A stretch of DNA of 64,000 nucleotides from Arachnopeziza araneosa. Lineage: Eukaryota > Ascomycota > Leotiomycetes > Helotiales > Arachnopezizaceae. The translations under genes and the position numbers were made by a program. Numbering within the stretch: the first letter of the stretch is position 1; each line of letters opens with the position of its first letter. Below are positions 47,551 through 60,943 of this stretch, piece by piece. Location: the NCBI GenBank assembly GCA_003988855.1, contig QYAI01000020.1, forward strand, positions 186,001 through 250,000. Direction: 5' to 3'. Under the pieces are notes generated by a model that worked only from the letters and a program-made list of their open reading frames with translations, did no database searches and was not told where the DNA came from.

Positions 47551-50070
47551 ATGAACGGGATCCAAACTTCACCGTCGTCCCTCGATGCTAGTAAGCTCTC
47601 ACCAGCTTCCCTTCCCTCCTAGAACAGCTACTGAGATCCCCCACTAGTTGACTATGATCCTATAGCACACCTAAATTCAATATTTTCTCATCCTTCAACC
47701 CTCACCTCCATTGGAGCTACCGCATCCGCCCTTCAGACCCATCAAAATGACCTCTCAACACGAATCAGCACTCTCTCTACAGCCCAAGCACAATCCGATG
47801 ATACCTCTCTCCAGCGAATGGAAACGGCAAAGACTGAGCTGGCTGAGCTCTTCCGTAAAATCGAGAGAGTGCGTACACGGGCTATCGAGACTGAACAAAC
47901 TATTACCTCCATGACCGCAGATATTAAGAAACTCGATGGCACAAAACGGAACTTGACACTTTCTATGACAGCACTGAAGCGTTTGCAGATGCTTACAACT
48001 GCGTACGAACAGTTAAGAGGGCTTGCAAAGGCTAGGCAATATAGGGAGTGTGCGAGCTTGCTGCAGGCTGTTTTGCAATTGATGAAGCATTTCAATTCAT
48101 ACAGGAGTATTGACCAGATTGCAACGCTGTCGAGGAATGTAGCAGAACTGCAGAGAGAGCTTTTAGAGCAAGTCTGCGATGATTTCGAGATATCCTTCGC
48201 AAAAGGAGAGGTCGCTGCTAGGAAAGGGACACTGGCGGAAGCATGTCTAGTTATGGATGCTCTGGGAGATAATGCGAGGTCTAGATTAGTGACGTGGTAT
48301 GTCAATACACAGCTGAGAGAATACAGGCAGGTATTCAGAGGGAACGATGAAGCTGGAAGTCTAGACAATATCGGCAGGCGATATAGTTGGTTTAAGAGGA
48401 TGCTGAAGACATATGAAGATGAGCACGCGAGTATTTTCCCGCTGCAATGGAGAGTTAATGAGGTGCTGGCAAATTCATTCTGCGAAGGGACACGGGATGA
48501 TTTCAAGGGAATACTGGAGAGAAGTATTAGGAGACCTGATGGGGGGAAAATCGATGTCAATCTTCTTCTGAGCTGTTTGCAAGAAACTATGGACTTTGAG
48601 CATGGCTTGGAGAAAAGATTTGCCAGTGACCCTAGGGCAAGCATCGATACACTGAGCTCGGTGGAAGACAAGCCCCAAACTTTCGATCGGTCAATCTCAG
48701 AAGCCTTCGAGCCATATCTAAGTCTATGGGTGGAATCACAAGACAAGGCGTTGTCTTCGATGATACCGAAGTACAGGAATCAGCCTCTCCTCCCGGCCGA
48801 TGAAGAATTTTCTGCTCAAGCTGTCATACCCTCCTCCATCGAACTCTTCCACTTCTACAAAACGACTCTTGCTCAATGTGCAAAGCTCTCTACCGGTGAA
48901 CGCTTGTTAGATCTCTCGAAAACTTTGGCCAAATATCTTGATGAATACGCTCAACAGGTTCTTTTACACTTTCTACAAGCAGCAGGCGGTCCATCTTTAC
49001 AGGATATTATTCTTGTTCTAAATACAGCCGACTACTGGCACGCCAATACCCAGCAACTAGAAGACAACGTGAAAAAGCGAATCGATGCCTCCCTTGCCTC
49101 TTCAGTTGACCTCTCTGCACAATCCGATGCCTTCATGGGAGTCGCATCCGCTTCTGTATTAGCACTTGTTCATCGAGTCGAGATCTCCCTTGAGCCGTCA
49201 TGGCGAGAAATGCGCAATACCAACTGGTCCAAGATGGAATCTGTCGGCGATCAGTCCTCCTATATCCCAGAACTAACTCGATCTATCAATGCTCAAGCCG
49301 AGGAAATCCTTCCCTTGGTAGCGAAGAACCAATACGCGCGAGCGTTTTGTGATAACCTCGTCGAACACCTCGCCAGCTCATACATCTCCAATATCGTCCA
49401 ATGCAGACCAATATCCGAAGTAGGAGCCGAACAACTCCTACTCGACAAATACGTCCTCACCCAATCCCTCACCTCCCTCCTCAGCCACTCAAATCATCCA
49501 ACTTCTGCGCCTGCGCAAACCATGTTCACGAAACGCGTCAACTCCGCCATGGGACGTCTTGATCCACTACTAAAAACACTCCAAGTCCGGCCTTCGCCAC
49601 CAGAAGGTCTTGTGCAAGCTTATCTCATCCACATTGCCGATCAGTCCGATACCAACTTCCGGAAGATCCTCGAATTGAAAGGGGTGCGTAAACCGGACCA
49701 GCCGGCTCTTGTTGAGCTCTTCGGTCTTCACCGGGATTCTAAAGCTAATGACCAACTCGTTCAATCATCGCCTCTGCTTACTCCGCTCATGAATGCTGGC
49801 GGGATAGGCAGTAGTGGCTTGGGCATCGGCACTGTTGGACCGCCGAAATTCGATCCTGCTGGTTTTGGGGAGAAATTGTTTAGTGCAGCGAGAGATGGGG
49901 TAGAGCGGATGGGAACAGCAGGTGTAGGAGAGCGAGTTGGTAGCCCGCTTGAAGCGGTGAATGTGGAAGGGAATTTAAAGAGCATTGGGAAGTTCTTTAG
50001 GAGAGATATGAGTGGGTTTGGAAGATTTGGAGGCAGAAGTCAAGGGAGCGTTGATGATACGGTAAGATAG
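47551..50070 (+). CDS. VPS53: GARP complex subunit VPS53
   Basis: Spliced as 47551-47590, 47648-50070, 820 residues. VPS53 is a core subunit of the GARP tether for endosome-to-Golgi transport. The intron 47591-47647 joins SPSSLDA to IDYDPIAHLNSIF, the expected N-terminal Asp-Tyr-x-Pro signature. The coiled coil follows (TITSMTADIKKLDGTKRNLTLSMTALKRLQML), then YEQLRGLAKARQYRECASLLQAV, the strongest family match. The C-terminal 60 residues are Gly/Ser-rich. Fungal length is normal. It shares its 3' side with the isochorismatase-like gene, which is convergent. Confidence 0.93.
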
Positions 50071-50306
50071 TTGCCGTGTCACAATATTTTAAGATCTGAG
50101 ACGATTTGGGATTATTTTCTATTTTGATACGTGCAGATTAAAGTCCTTTGGGTCTTGCTCGTCTCTTAACGGTACGACCGTCGCTAATCTGTCAGTGGAG
50201 GTATTCCACATACATCTCTTTCACACCTCCAACGGATGAGAGCTTATTGTCATTAGTGAACTTGCCGCTCCGTGCATTATGTATCTCCTGGTAACAGACT
50301 TAAAAA

Positions 50307-52331
50307 TCATTTCCAAGACTTATGCGTGGTCCCATTTTCTAATGCAGTTTTTTCATCTTCTGGTGACAAGGCTAAAGATGGTTTCGGACGCTGGTTTTCC
50401 GTAACTTGCCCTTTTAGTATGGAAGGTCCAGCAGCAGCCCTTTCGTCTTCTGGTTGTTGCAAACCCCGACCTTGTTCTGAATGTTTGACCCCCGCCATCT
50501 CCTTGTCCAGCGGGGATGGCAGGTGAGACTTAAGACCTCCCACTTTCATTTTCTCTTTTAGTGTTGCAGCCAAAAAGTCTCCTGGATCCTGCATCCCCGT
50601 TGACGTTTCTTTCACGGCGGATCTGGAAGGGCAAGCAAGTTGCATATCCTGCTTATTGTTGACTCGCCCAACCTCGCCGCTTTTGTTCGTCTCGTCCGAT
50701 TTCCTCCTCTTCAGACGCGGTTCTTCATCATTGACTAAACGCTGTAAGGACCTCAAAAATTGCTCGTCATCGGGTGAACCAGCAACTAGCCCCGAGATAC
50801 GACCCATATGAGTCACGGGCTGGCAACCTAAAAATGTGGCATTGTAGTCTCTCTTTCCCTTTGGTGCATCGCAAAACTGTTCTTGGGTGTGCCTGCGAAC
50901 TTGCTCAAGCCCTTCCATCGCCCGATCCCTTATTTGAGGCTTACAACGAAGTATGTAGTCGACTGGAGATAACAAGTTAGTCGATGTTCTTCTAGCTGTC
51001 TTCGATCCTAGAGACTGGCTTGCTGGTTCGGATGAGCTTGTGGAAGCTGTGCTTTCGATGGGATTGGTGGGGACTTCTTGTTCTTCGCTAGACAATTTGG
51101 GAGAGAGCTCGGGAAGCCCATGTTCTTGGATTTGCTCCAAAAGCTGTCCTAGAAGTTCCGTTCCTTCTACTGCTGGAGAATTTGAGTTCATGCTACCAGC
51201 TATACTTACTGGATGGAGTCTTGCACGAGCAGGTATTTGGGCAAGAGGCATCTGAGAGTGTTTGATCCGCTCAAGATTTCGTAATCTTGATCCTAAGCCC
51301 TCAGGAGGTTGAGAAAATTGTGGCTCTTCAACACGAAGTTTGATTCTTGATTTGTCAATCTCATCAGGAGATTCCACTCTCATGATATCAATATCATTCT
51401 TGTCTTGTCCCTCGGTTCTACTGAGACTTCCACTTAGAGGTTGTTCTTCATCGGACCCTGTAATCTGGCCTCGATGACCTTTTCGATTTGAGACGTCGAC
51501 ACTCGCAGAATGAATAGATTCTTGAAAGGAAGAGCTTCCACGTGCCATTGTTACACCTTCGGCCGAGTCATCAGAAGAGTAGGCTGCCCTTATCATAGCA
51601 GCAACTCTAATATCCTCATTTTGTTTGCCTTTGGACTTCAATTTTGATTGCGAATTTTCTGGCACTATTGAAACCTGAAAATCAGGAGGGCTAGGAGGAT
51701 TCGGAATGACACGCCGAGGTGGTCCACATCTTTCTATCAGCGTATTGGCGAAAGAAAATGAAGTTGTTACATGACCGTACTGCGGTAGAATAGATTTCAT
51801 CAAGATCTGATGGTTTTCCGAGTTCTGACTGAAGCAAAGATCTCTCAAGATGACGCATTTATAGTCCAGAGCATTAGCATGAGTTACTGTTGAGGTTATT
51901 GACCTATACACAGATCAGATACCTAGATTATCTGGGGTGGGTGTTGTGATAACGAACCCTTCAGTGTTGTACCCACAGAATACTAGCTTCGTAATGCCTT
52001 TGATCCTCAGGCTCATGTCTAAAGTGCTTCCGATGAATGCATCAAGTCTCGTTGCTTTCACTGTTACGTCGTTGTCGAAGGTCCAGATCTTCGATTGTGC
52101 AGGTTGGCTGAAGCATGGATTATTTTGGATACCTGCATAAGTAGGATTCGAGGGCGAGATTTCTGGAAAGCCAGGAAAGAAGTAGAGAAGAACGAAGAAT
52201 ATGGGAATATTGTACTGCCGGAGATGAAACGTGAATTTATAAACGCTGTTAACACAATCATCAAATGCTTCTGGACTGGAAGGTGACATGCCAGTCTGCA
52301 TGCCAAGGACGATAAGCGCGGTTGTAGACAT
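50307..52331 (-). CDS. Isochorismatase-like pseudoenzyme with long disordered C-terminal extension
   Basis: Spliced as complement(50307-51903, 51958-52331), 656 residues. Residues about 1-180 follow the isochorismatase (cysteine hydrolase) fold: TTALIVLGMQTGM, a helix with a following YNIPIFFVLL strand, VKATRLDAFIGSTLDM, GITKLVFCGYNTEG, then HANALDYKCVILRDLC. The catalytic Asp of the first strand is Gly here (LGMQ where active enzymes have DMQ), and the nucleophile Cys position after the GYNT turn is Glu/Gly; only the Lys is kept. It is therefore probably not a hydrolase. The remaining 470 residues are Ser/Glu/Pro-rich, with basic patches (RLKRRKSDE) and no fold I recognise. The intron donor is the rare GTTCGT but the junction restores STVTHAN. 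The start at 52331 was chosen for the fold; an upstream ATG exists in frame. Confidence 0.75.
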
Positions 52332-53294
52332 AATGGATGCTGTTGCTAATGATTGTCTGGAATGTTTTGGGGAGCAAGAGAGTGCTGTACGAAAAGCTGG
52401 GTGAAGAAGTAAAGTCCATCTAGAATTGGAAGGGGCGACTGAGGCGTGCTGCTGCTCCCAGGGATAGGCGAAATACTTCTTCATTGATCCAAATCTCCCT
52501 CTATAGGAGTTCGAGGGGTGTTCAGCAAGTAAAGCCACTTGGCCCTATTGATGCATCACGTTGTGAGTGTGAAAGACTGGTATTCGTCATCTGAGTTGCA
52601 AACTCCAATTGACCAGTGTTCCAGCTCATTGACCCAAGGGAGTCTATATGAGGTATGAATGTAAACTCCGTCACGAGCATTTGAGAGTGATACATGAGAA
52701 AGGTTATGAGGATAAGACAAAGTTTGGGCAGCGTAGGACAGGACAGAATAGAAAAGTCTTCTGGGATGGACGACAGAATAAGGGTAACCCAGATGAAAAA
52801 GCATTGGACACTTGGTACCTGACCGCAGAGATAATAATGAGAGCCCAAAATTACCTTGATACGTTCAGGTGAGCACGAGAAAGAGATTCGTGAAGTCGCA
52901 TGAGAGTCGCATGAATTAGTAAGCGCAGGAGAGGCTGATTCCAAAGGCTTTTGGTCTGGCCCGGATTCCTTTGGTGGGGCGTCCCAGGAGCACTTAGAAA
53001 TCAAACAATACCGAGATCCCTCCTTCCGCAATCTAGAAGATTTGATTTCGCACGCTCATTCACTTGGCTTACTACAAATACACGACCCATCTCCCCTCCC
53101 TTCGCCGACCCCAGAACCATTGAACCTTTACGAACCAAGCAGCGATCTTCAAACTGTTTTCCTCGGCCTTAAAAAGAACTCTACGCGCTGGTGGTTCAGG
53201 ATTTTCAATTGCAGCTGCAGCAAGCATACAGCAGAAACCTGTTACACAGAAATCGGGTGCTGCAAGTCTCCTTTCTAGGAGTGCAGAGAGAAAG
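52332..53294. other. Divergent intergenic region
   Basis: 963 bases between the isochorismatase-like and thioredoxin reductase genes. Short unrecognised frames only. Confidence 0.5.
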
Positions 53295-54581
53295 ATGCAT
53301 AGCAAGGTCGTCAGTAAGTCTTGCTGCCTTCTGATATACCCCGCGGCTGGGACTATTATAGCTTCAGCAAAACCAGACGAGATAAACTAATACTAACATT
53401 TTTGTTCAGTCATTGGCTCTGGCCCAGCAGCGCATACAGCGGCGATATACCTTGCGAGAGCAGAGTTGAAGCGTAAGTCTCCTTATGCACCAAGCAAAAC
53501 GCTGCTAATAAATAGATAGCTGTCCTATACGAAGGTTTTCTAGCAAACGGAATTGCCGCAGGAGGTCAGTTAACGACCACGACGGATGTGGAAAACTTCC
53601 CAGGTTTTCCAAAGGGTATCGGTGGTTCCGAATTGATGGTGAGTGAAGCTTTCCAGACTTCACCTCCAACCTAACATTTATTTTTAGGATGCAATGCGCG
53701 CGCAATCCGAACGTTTCGGCACTGAAATAATCACCGAAACAGTTGCTAAAGTGGATCTGTCACAGCGTCCCTTCAAGTACTGGACAGAGTATGGCGAGGA
53801 CGGCGAGCCCAACACTGCAGATGCCGTCATCATTGCTACCGGAGCCTCAGCACGACGTCTCGGCCTCCCTGGTGAGGAAAAATACTGGCAGAATGGTATA
53901 TCCGCATGCGCGGTCTGTGATGGTGCCGTGCCAATTTTCAGGAATAAGCCATTAGTGGTTATCGGTGGTGGCGACTCAGCCGCTGAGGAGGCTATGTTCT
54001 TGACGAAATATGGAAGTCACGTTGTAGTTCTGGTCCGGAAAGATGCTCTCCGAGCATCCAAGACCATGGCAAAGCGGCTGCTGGCCAACAAGAAGGTCAC
54101 TGTAAAGTTCAACCATGTGGGTACGGAAGTCAAGGGTGATGAGAGGGGGCTGATGAGCCATATGGTTATCAAGGACGTCAAGAGCGGGAAGGAGGAGACG
54201 ATTGAGGCAAATGGCCTGTTTTACGCTGTTGGCCATGATCCGGCAACTGCACTGGTCAAGGGCCAGATACATGTCGATGAGGAGGGTTATATTCTGACGA
54301 AACCCGGGACGAGTTACACGAATATTGAGGGTGTATTTGCTGCAGGCGATGTGCAAGATAAGAGATATAGACAAGCTATTACTAGTGCAGGTAGGTCATG
54401 GCCTTCCCATCCGAGTTTACATGTTTGCTAACTTAGAATAGGATCAGGATGTATAGCAGCCCTTGAAGCAGAGAAATATCTCTCGGAACTGGAGGATCTA
54501 GAGAGTCCATTAGATGAGGAAAAAGCTGAGAAGGGAAACAATGTTGTCGTACCGGAGTATAGGTCAAATCCTTTATTATAG
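53295..54581 (+). CDS. Thioredoxin reductase (NADPH), low-Mr type
   Basis: Spliced as 53295-53313, 53410-53472, 53520-53638, 53688-54390, 54442-54581, 347 residues. It reduces thioredoxin with NADPH through FAD and a redox disulphide. The FAD site VIIGSGPAAHTAAIYLARAE is at the N-terminus. GGQLTTTTDVENFPGFP follows, then the redox pair CAVC (C141, C144), the NADPH fold VVIGGGDSAAEEA, and the C-terminal FAD contact VFAAGDVQDKRYRQA. The length and motif order are those of fungal/bacterial thioredoxin reductases. The first exon codes only six residues plus one base, so the start depends on the splice model. No organelle signal is seen. Confidence 0.93.
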
Positions 54582-54807
54582 TTTTTGTTACTGTACTGAG
54601 ACTATCACGATTTTCGGTCAACAGTGGGTGTCTAGATGATTTAGATTCTTTTGCCAATGTAGCATGAGAAGGCAATAGAAACATGTCCATCGCTCAAACT
54701 TCTTTGTTTATCAATGTGTAACCACTATTAAGAAATTCTGATGGTATATCTACATAACAGCTGGTTCTCCAAACCTCGACCCTGAAGAAAGAAAAGAAAA
54801 TTAAAAT

Positions 54808-56962
54808 TCACACATACAACATCCCCTTCCTCACTCTCCTCGTCTCCCCTAACCTCGCAAATGCCAACCTCCCCACCCCTCTCCCCTCATCCACTCCACC
54901 ACTCACATCTCCAAGTCTAACCTTAACCTCCTTACATAATCTCGCCTTATCCATCCCATCCATATTAACGCCCACATCCGGCATGGCGATATACGGACTC
55001 TCTTTCGCGAGACTACTCACAAAGCCGAGATAATCTGGAACGATGGTTCTCCGGGAATACCACACACCAACTAATGCAGCAGCTAACATGACGCTGTTGG
55101 AGAGTAGGAAGACGATCAACCACGGGTAAAAAGCGGCGTAGATGATAATGTTGTTTGCTAGTACACCTGGGACGGTGAAGGCGGATGTTTGATTTGCGAT
55201 CATGAGGGATAGATCTGCTGTTGTGGCTGGGATAAATGAGGGGGCGTTGCCTCCTGTTGGGAAGCGGGTGATGTCTGCTACGCTGGCGGAGGTTACGACA
55301 TTGGTGAAGTTCCAGGTCGAGGCTAGGAGGTAGGTGTTTATTAATTGACCTAGGCGGTCCCCAAAATCGGTGAGGGAGATGTTGAACAATGGGGAGATAT
55401 CGCCTGGCTGTTCGAAGATGGAGAGTTGAGATGAGGCGATGGAGGAAATGGAGTAGGGTGTGTAGAGGTAGCCTTGGATTTGATTCGCGGTCCCGGCTTG
55501 AGGGGTCGCATTAGGGAGGAGGGCCGTCATACCCAGGAGGACGGGCGGGAAGGAAAGAAAGGTAATTTCTGAGGGAAAGTGTGGGAGCTGGGAGGGGCGC
55601 TGGGATGTTACGGCGCAGGATTGGGAGTTTGATGTGGTTTGACAGAAGACTTCCGATTCAATGTAAGCTTGAGAAGGGGTGCAGTAGATGGAGATGATGC
55701 CAAAGTCGCCGTCATATTCTTGGAAGAGGAGTGTACCTGGGTCGATGGTGGTGTTGATATAGGAAGGTGGGAGACAGTCGGGGCATGATTTGGGTAAGAG
55801 GTAGTTGGAGTCGTTGGAGCCGAGCGAGGATACATCAGGCCCTTGATATCCTACTGCCCAGGGTGTTGTCCGAGTGGTGTTTTGAGACGTGATAAATGGT
55901 CCATTGGTAGATATGAGATCGTTCTTTTGACTTCTGTCATTGTCGCTAGCATCTTCTTGTGTTGAATTAACAAAGTTTGTGCAGGTGAGTTTTATATAAG
56001 ATGATTCGATATTAACTGTCGTATTTCCGAGTCCAATCCCAGACATTGGAAGTCCAAAGAGAGAAGAGTAGATAATTGAGCCATCATTTGGTACTGGTAC
56101 CCAAGCATCCGTTGCTTCTGTCAAATTTCCCGAGAAATAAGGAATTCTGACGTTACCCCACATATCCATAGTACTGTTGTTGATCGTAGAAGGAGCAAGT
56201 AGTGATGCCCCCATCAAAACACTAAATACGGGATACCATTGACCCACAAACGATCCTGTAGTTGCTGAATAACTTTGTTGTCGAGAGTTGAAATAACTAA
56301 CATCACTGACGATAGAGATTGGCTTGAAAGGCGTGAAGAGAATGTGTAAAACAGATTGGCTGCCGAGAGGAGATAGACACCAGATCAGCATTAATCCAAG
56401 GCCCACTAAATTGAAAGACCGTAGTTGAACTTGAGTTGTGATTGCACTCGCCACTGTTCGACTGCCCATCAGCTGCTCGAGGATGCCGAGAGTAGTTCCC
56501 TGCTCAAGTCTCCAGGTGGCATATTTGACGGCTGCCCTGCCAGCGATGGCAGCAAAGCCAATTGGAAACAGAGTTGTGGCCTGTGATATATTAGCTTTCT
56601 CCCCAGTCACTTTCGGCTGCACTCACTCCTTTGATAGCTTCTTGCAAGACTTCTAATTGACGATCATCCACCTTCTTCCCGCTCACCGCTATCACCGCAA
56701 ATGCTAACAAGAAAAAGGGTATTGGTAATATCACAAAAACCACATCAATTGTCGAATCCCAATATCTGTATCCTCCGTGTCCTTTGTATAATTTCTGCGG
56801 TCGTTCTGGCCATGGCTTTGCATGTAAGCTCTCTGGGCTAATCTTGTCACCTGCTGAATCAATGCTATAAGAATAGTCTATAATCAACGGTTTCGCTGAT
56901 CGCAAGGGCGATATCAGGTCTGGTGTAGGAGGCTCGGCTTCGAGCCTTTTAGATTCTGACAT
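54808..56962 (-). CDS. Large membrane glycoprotein of unknown function
   Basis: Spliced as complement(54808-56580, 56627-56962), 702 residues; the intron is 46 bases. The N-terminal 70 residues are cytoplasmic and contain YRYWDSTIDVVFVILPIPFF running into the first helix. Two more hydrophobic segments lie near 110-190. A large extracellular or lumenal region of about 380 residues has many Asn-x-Ser/Thr sites (NNST, NLTE, NTTV, NDSN, NATP, NISL and others) and several Cys. A last helix (AAFYPWLIVFLLSNSVMLAAALVGVWY) precedes a basic tail. This resembles a common uncharacterised fungal transmembrane family. The start at 56962 is the first in-frame ATG. Confidence 0.82.
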
Positions 56963-59900
56963 GACGGTCGCGATGCCAGCATGACGAAAATTCGACACTA
57001 GAAGAGACCCAAAAAAAGACCAGCATGCGGGGGGACTTCTTTAAAGATGTCGAGATGAGTCTCAGGGTGAACAATGTAACTCGAAACCTTATCGATAGAG
57101 GGCAGCTGTTTGAGATGCACTGAATGGCTGTGGCACAGGGGAGATGGAAGTTCCTTTTGTGATACGTCAAGTATTTCCGCTGAGAGAAAGCTCCAAGTTT
57201 CAGGAGCAGTCGGGCACTGGCAGAGACGGCTTCCAGACGTCCAAATTCCATCACCCAATGGGTTGAACGCCCAATTCTAGGCAGATTCGAGGCGTCTTTT
57301 CGACTGATTTCTTGAGGAATCACCAGCATTCAAAGGCCGCACAGACGTGCCTGTCCTCGCCTGAGACGCCGACTGCCTTGTGTGGCCACCATCCCGACCT
57401 TCCCCTGATGGCCATGCAGCATGCAATTCGCGCAGAGCAGGTCCTCGCAGCGGGAAGGGTGGGGCATTGAGCCGTCGCTTGCTTCATGAGGCTTGATGTC
57501 GAAAGGAGGGACCAGGTGGCCAGACGAGCCGGTAACCTTATCGATACGACACAGTGCAGAGAGTTGCCCGTGTGGAGCTCATTGTTGACGCATCCAGATG
57601 GCGTTTGAGGCGCAGTCATGCGGGCAATGCCATGTTTCGAGTTTGGAAACGAGAGGAAGAGGGTGAAAAGGGTGTGAGGAGCTTTTGATTGAGAAACTGT
57701 TCTCGCTTGGTCAAGCACAGTCATCTGCGCACTTCTCAGCACGGCCGAGATTCCTACCTAGGGCATTACAGGGCATGTCCCTCTATCATCCATACTTTGA
57801 TCACCTTCTCCACTGCAATTTTTCGATGCCCACAATCTTTGGATTTCTAACAAAGTCGCTGAACCGCTGTCTTGGATTAGATCAAGGTTTACGAGTAGAA
57901 CTACCAAATTGGCCCACGCTGCCTTTCTGGCCCATCTTCCTGGGCTCTAGCCATTGTAAACCATCGCTGAGAGCATGCTCCCAGCCCTACGCCTGTGATG
58001 CTCGGGGTGTGTTGACAAGATAATGAGATGAAGTTGTGAGTCTCCATATACATTGTCAAAGAACTCTTTTGCCCTGCTTGTGTCTTGATCCGCCATTCTT
58101 TTAGTCGCTCCGGACTGCAATCAAGGCGGTCGAAATGGTCCGTCGGAAAGTTTGCGGCTAGGTTTACGAGGTCAGCGGCAATAAACCCGATATGGAGATT
58201 GACTACGGACGTTTTTTGAGAACCCGCTCAGGATCGAGGTCCTTCTTGGGGAGCTGCCAAATAGCAACAGATACCACTTTGGTGATTTTTGGATCTTCGA
58301 TGCTTGGGGCTTCCGCGACCATCAAAAACTTGTTGGGGGAGTTCATAAAGTCCGAGAACCATTTTCGAGAGTACTTCAAATGAATTTCGGGGAAATTCTA
58401 AGCGTAAGGGAAGCGTCAATTCCATGGTTTCTCCTATGCGAACCCCTTCATACCAGCTTCTGTGATAGCATCCAGATCTTCAGGTCGGGCTTGACGAGTC
58501 GACATTTTAGCAGCCATCACTGGAGTTCTGGGCGGCCAAGCGAGATGTCACATAAGGGCCAAAAGGAGTGGAAAGAAGAAGCCTGATACCATTGGGTTCT
58601 GACGAGATGGAAGTTTATAACTCCTTTGGGGGTGGTAAAGCTTTCTCTCATGGGAATTCGCTTTACGCACGCAATATAAAGGCTAGAGTCGATGATTTTA
58701 CCACATAGAACAACGTATACCTTCCCTGACTGTTTGACGCGTCATCTAGCACTAATCGTAGGCATGGATACTAGGCACTGCGAGTCTGTAACCGGTGAAG
58801 AGGAAACGGGAATGCAGGACACAATGGACTGTTATGAGAGACTGGTAAATGAAAACTGACTGGTTGTTAACCAGGAGTTTTTTATGCTTGGTCCTAGACC
58901 AGAGCTATTTCCAGCAATATCAAGGATATGAGAATACATTCACTTCCAAATTATGAGGTAGAAGGGCAATATTTAGGATCGAAGAACCTTCTCGCAATGT
59001 GGAAGATAGGCCAAGATGACTAGCCGCATGTTATCGAACTCGAAGATGTCCAGTTTCAGAGACAGTTATACGACTCCATCACACTTGTGTCCATAACAAG
59101 TCAACCAGAAACTCTGTTCATCTTCAAATTCTTAGTACAGAACTTGAACGCCACGTACAATGAGCTTAAAATCAAGCACATTTCCCCTTCGGAATTCTTA
59201 CCTTTATTCTTCGAAGGGGAATCAGGTATCAGGGTAAAAATAAACAATCTCGAGAGGCAGTGCCAACCACTCCATACCTATTTTTTGATTTCCTTAGTGA
59301 TGCATTGCGCCTGGCAGAGTTCCTAGGCATCAATAGATGAGGCAAGCAACGAAACTGTCTCCGGAATTCAAAAGAACGAGAAGATATGGAAAAGTGATAG
59401 GGATGTTAGGAGAAGCAAGTGCCTCGCAAGTTGGAAATCACATGATTCAGCTCACCTAATGACTTTCACGTGACTATGTCTTTTGTGCATGTGCCCGGGC
59501 TTCAAAGATCCCTGTAGCTGACGTCTCGTCATAAAAAGGGCCGTTGAGCAGTCGGCAGTTGCAATATCAGTGTTACGAACCTGCTTCAACATTCAGTCGG
59601 TTCGGTTTCGAGAGTTTCAATTTAGCCATTCCAATTAAGAAATAATCTATTCGAATATTATCTCGGTCTGCGGCCCGCTAGTCTATTTTCTTGGAAAGCG
59701 CCTCGTGGTATTAAGGTTTTTCTCTTTTCTGAGAAGTCTCGTAAACGTACTGTTTTGTTTTGGTTTATTTCTTAGAAACTCTCCAAGTGTGTTCCTAACA
59801 TTGAGGATTGTTATCCTTTGCTCCCAAAACAATATGCATTTTTGGGCATTTGGTGGAACCTAATATCATTCAAATCTTATCAGACTTAAAAAATGCTCTT

Positions 59901-60058
59901 AATTTATCCATATACACCTCAATCAATTTCTCTTCTAGATGCCGAACGAACCACAATTTCCAAAGCGAGCCACGCGACTCTCCCATGCACTTCCCCAGAT
60001 TTCACTATAACTATCTGTGTCCCCACAGGAAAGTACATCCTTCAAGTCAAGCGACGAA
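56963..60058. other. Long gene-poor region
   Basis: 3096 bases between divergent genes. Open frames are short and without recognisable domains. The right 500 bases should be the AA9 promoter and leader. No intact transposon, RNA gene or tandem array was seen. Confidence 0.5.
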
Positions 60059-60943
60059 ATGAAGACCTTCATCCCTCTCCTCGCTTGCCTCGCTTCTGTC
60101 AACGCCCATTGTATCTTCCAACGCATTCGCGTGAATGATGTCGATCAAGGCGAACTCGTAGCTGTACGAGCACCCGCCATTAACAATCCTGTGCTTTCGG
60201 TTACCGGAGCATCAATTGCGTGCAATACTGGGTTGAAAACACCGATTTCCGAGGCTGTTGTTACGATCCCAGCTGGCGCAAAGGTAGGAGCTTGGTATCA
60301 ACATGTCATCGGAGGTCCACAGATAGCAAATGATCCTGATAATCCAATTGCCGTATCTCATAAAGGGCCCATCATGGCATATCTTGCTAAGGTATGTTAC
60401 TTTTTTACACTGATGAAAAGGTCTGACAGCGAATCAGGTCGACAATGCATCTACAGCTGACTACACCAATGCACAATGGTTCAAGGTCGCTGAAGAAGGT
60501 CTTGATACTACCACAGGAAAGTGGGGTGTTGATTCTATGATTGCTGGTAATGGATGGTGGAACTTCACCATGCCAGCTTGTATTGCACCGGGTCAATATC
60601 TGATGCGCGTGGAGCTTATTGCTTTGCATTCTGCTTATGCAGCAAATGGCGCTCAATTCTATATGTCGTAAGTCTCAATTGATTATTGTTTGGATCCACA
60701 GCTAACATCCAAAGTTGCTCAAATATTCAAGTCACCGGCTCAGGAACCACGACTGGGAACGAAACTGTCGTCTTCCCAGGTGCATACAAAACAAATGATC
60801 CGTAAGAACAACATTAATAATTTTAGGGAACAATTTTACTAAGAAAGCACAGTGGAATTCTTATCAACATCTACAACAAGACTATTCCCAACAACGATCT
60901 TAAGCCCTATGCGATCCCAGGACCTGCCGTTTTGCAGTGCTAA
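60059..60943 (+). CDS. AA9 lytic polysaccharide monooxygenase
   Basis: Spliced as 60059-60391, 60438-60667, 60715-60801, 60853-60943, 246 residues. It is a copper enzyme that cleaves cellulose or other beta-glucans oxidatively. The signal peptide ends NA, leaving His17 as the mature first residue of the copper histidine brace. The second copper His is in AVSHKGPIMAYLAK. The family signature LIALHSAYAANGAQFYMSC with the axial Tyr is present, followed by SNIQVTGSG. The cysteines needed for the usual disulphides are in place. There is no CBM1; the protein stops shortly after PGPAVLQC. All four exon junctions keep phase. Confidence 0.93.

Noticed and set aside
47742..48746. Antisense open frame of 334 codons opposite VPS53
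   Set aside because: Ser/Leu-rich shadow of a strongly supported gene, with no recognisable content.
59087..59326. Plus-strand frame of 79 codons
   Set aside because: It begins at a non-ATG codon and has no recognisable content.
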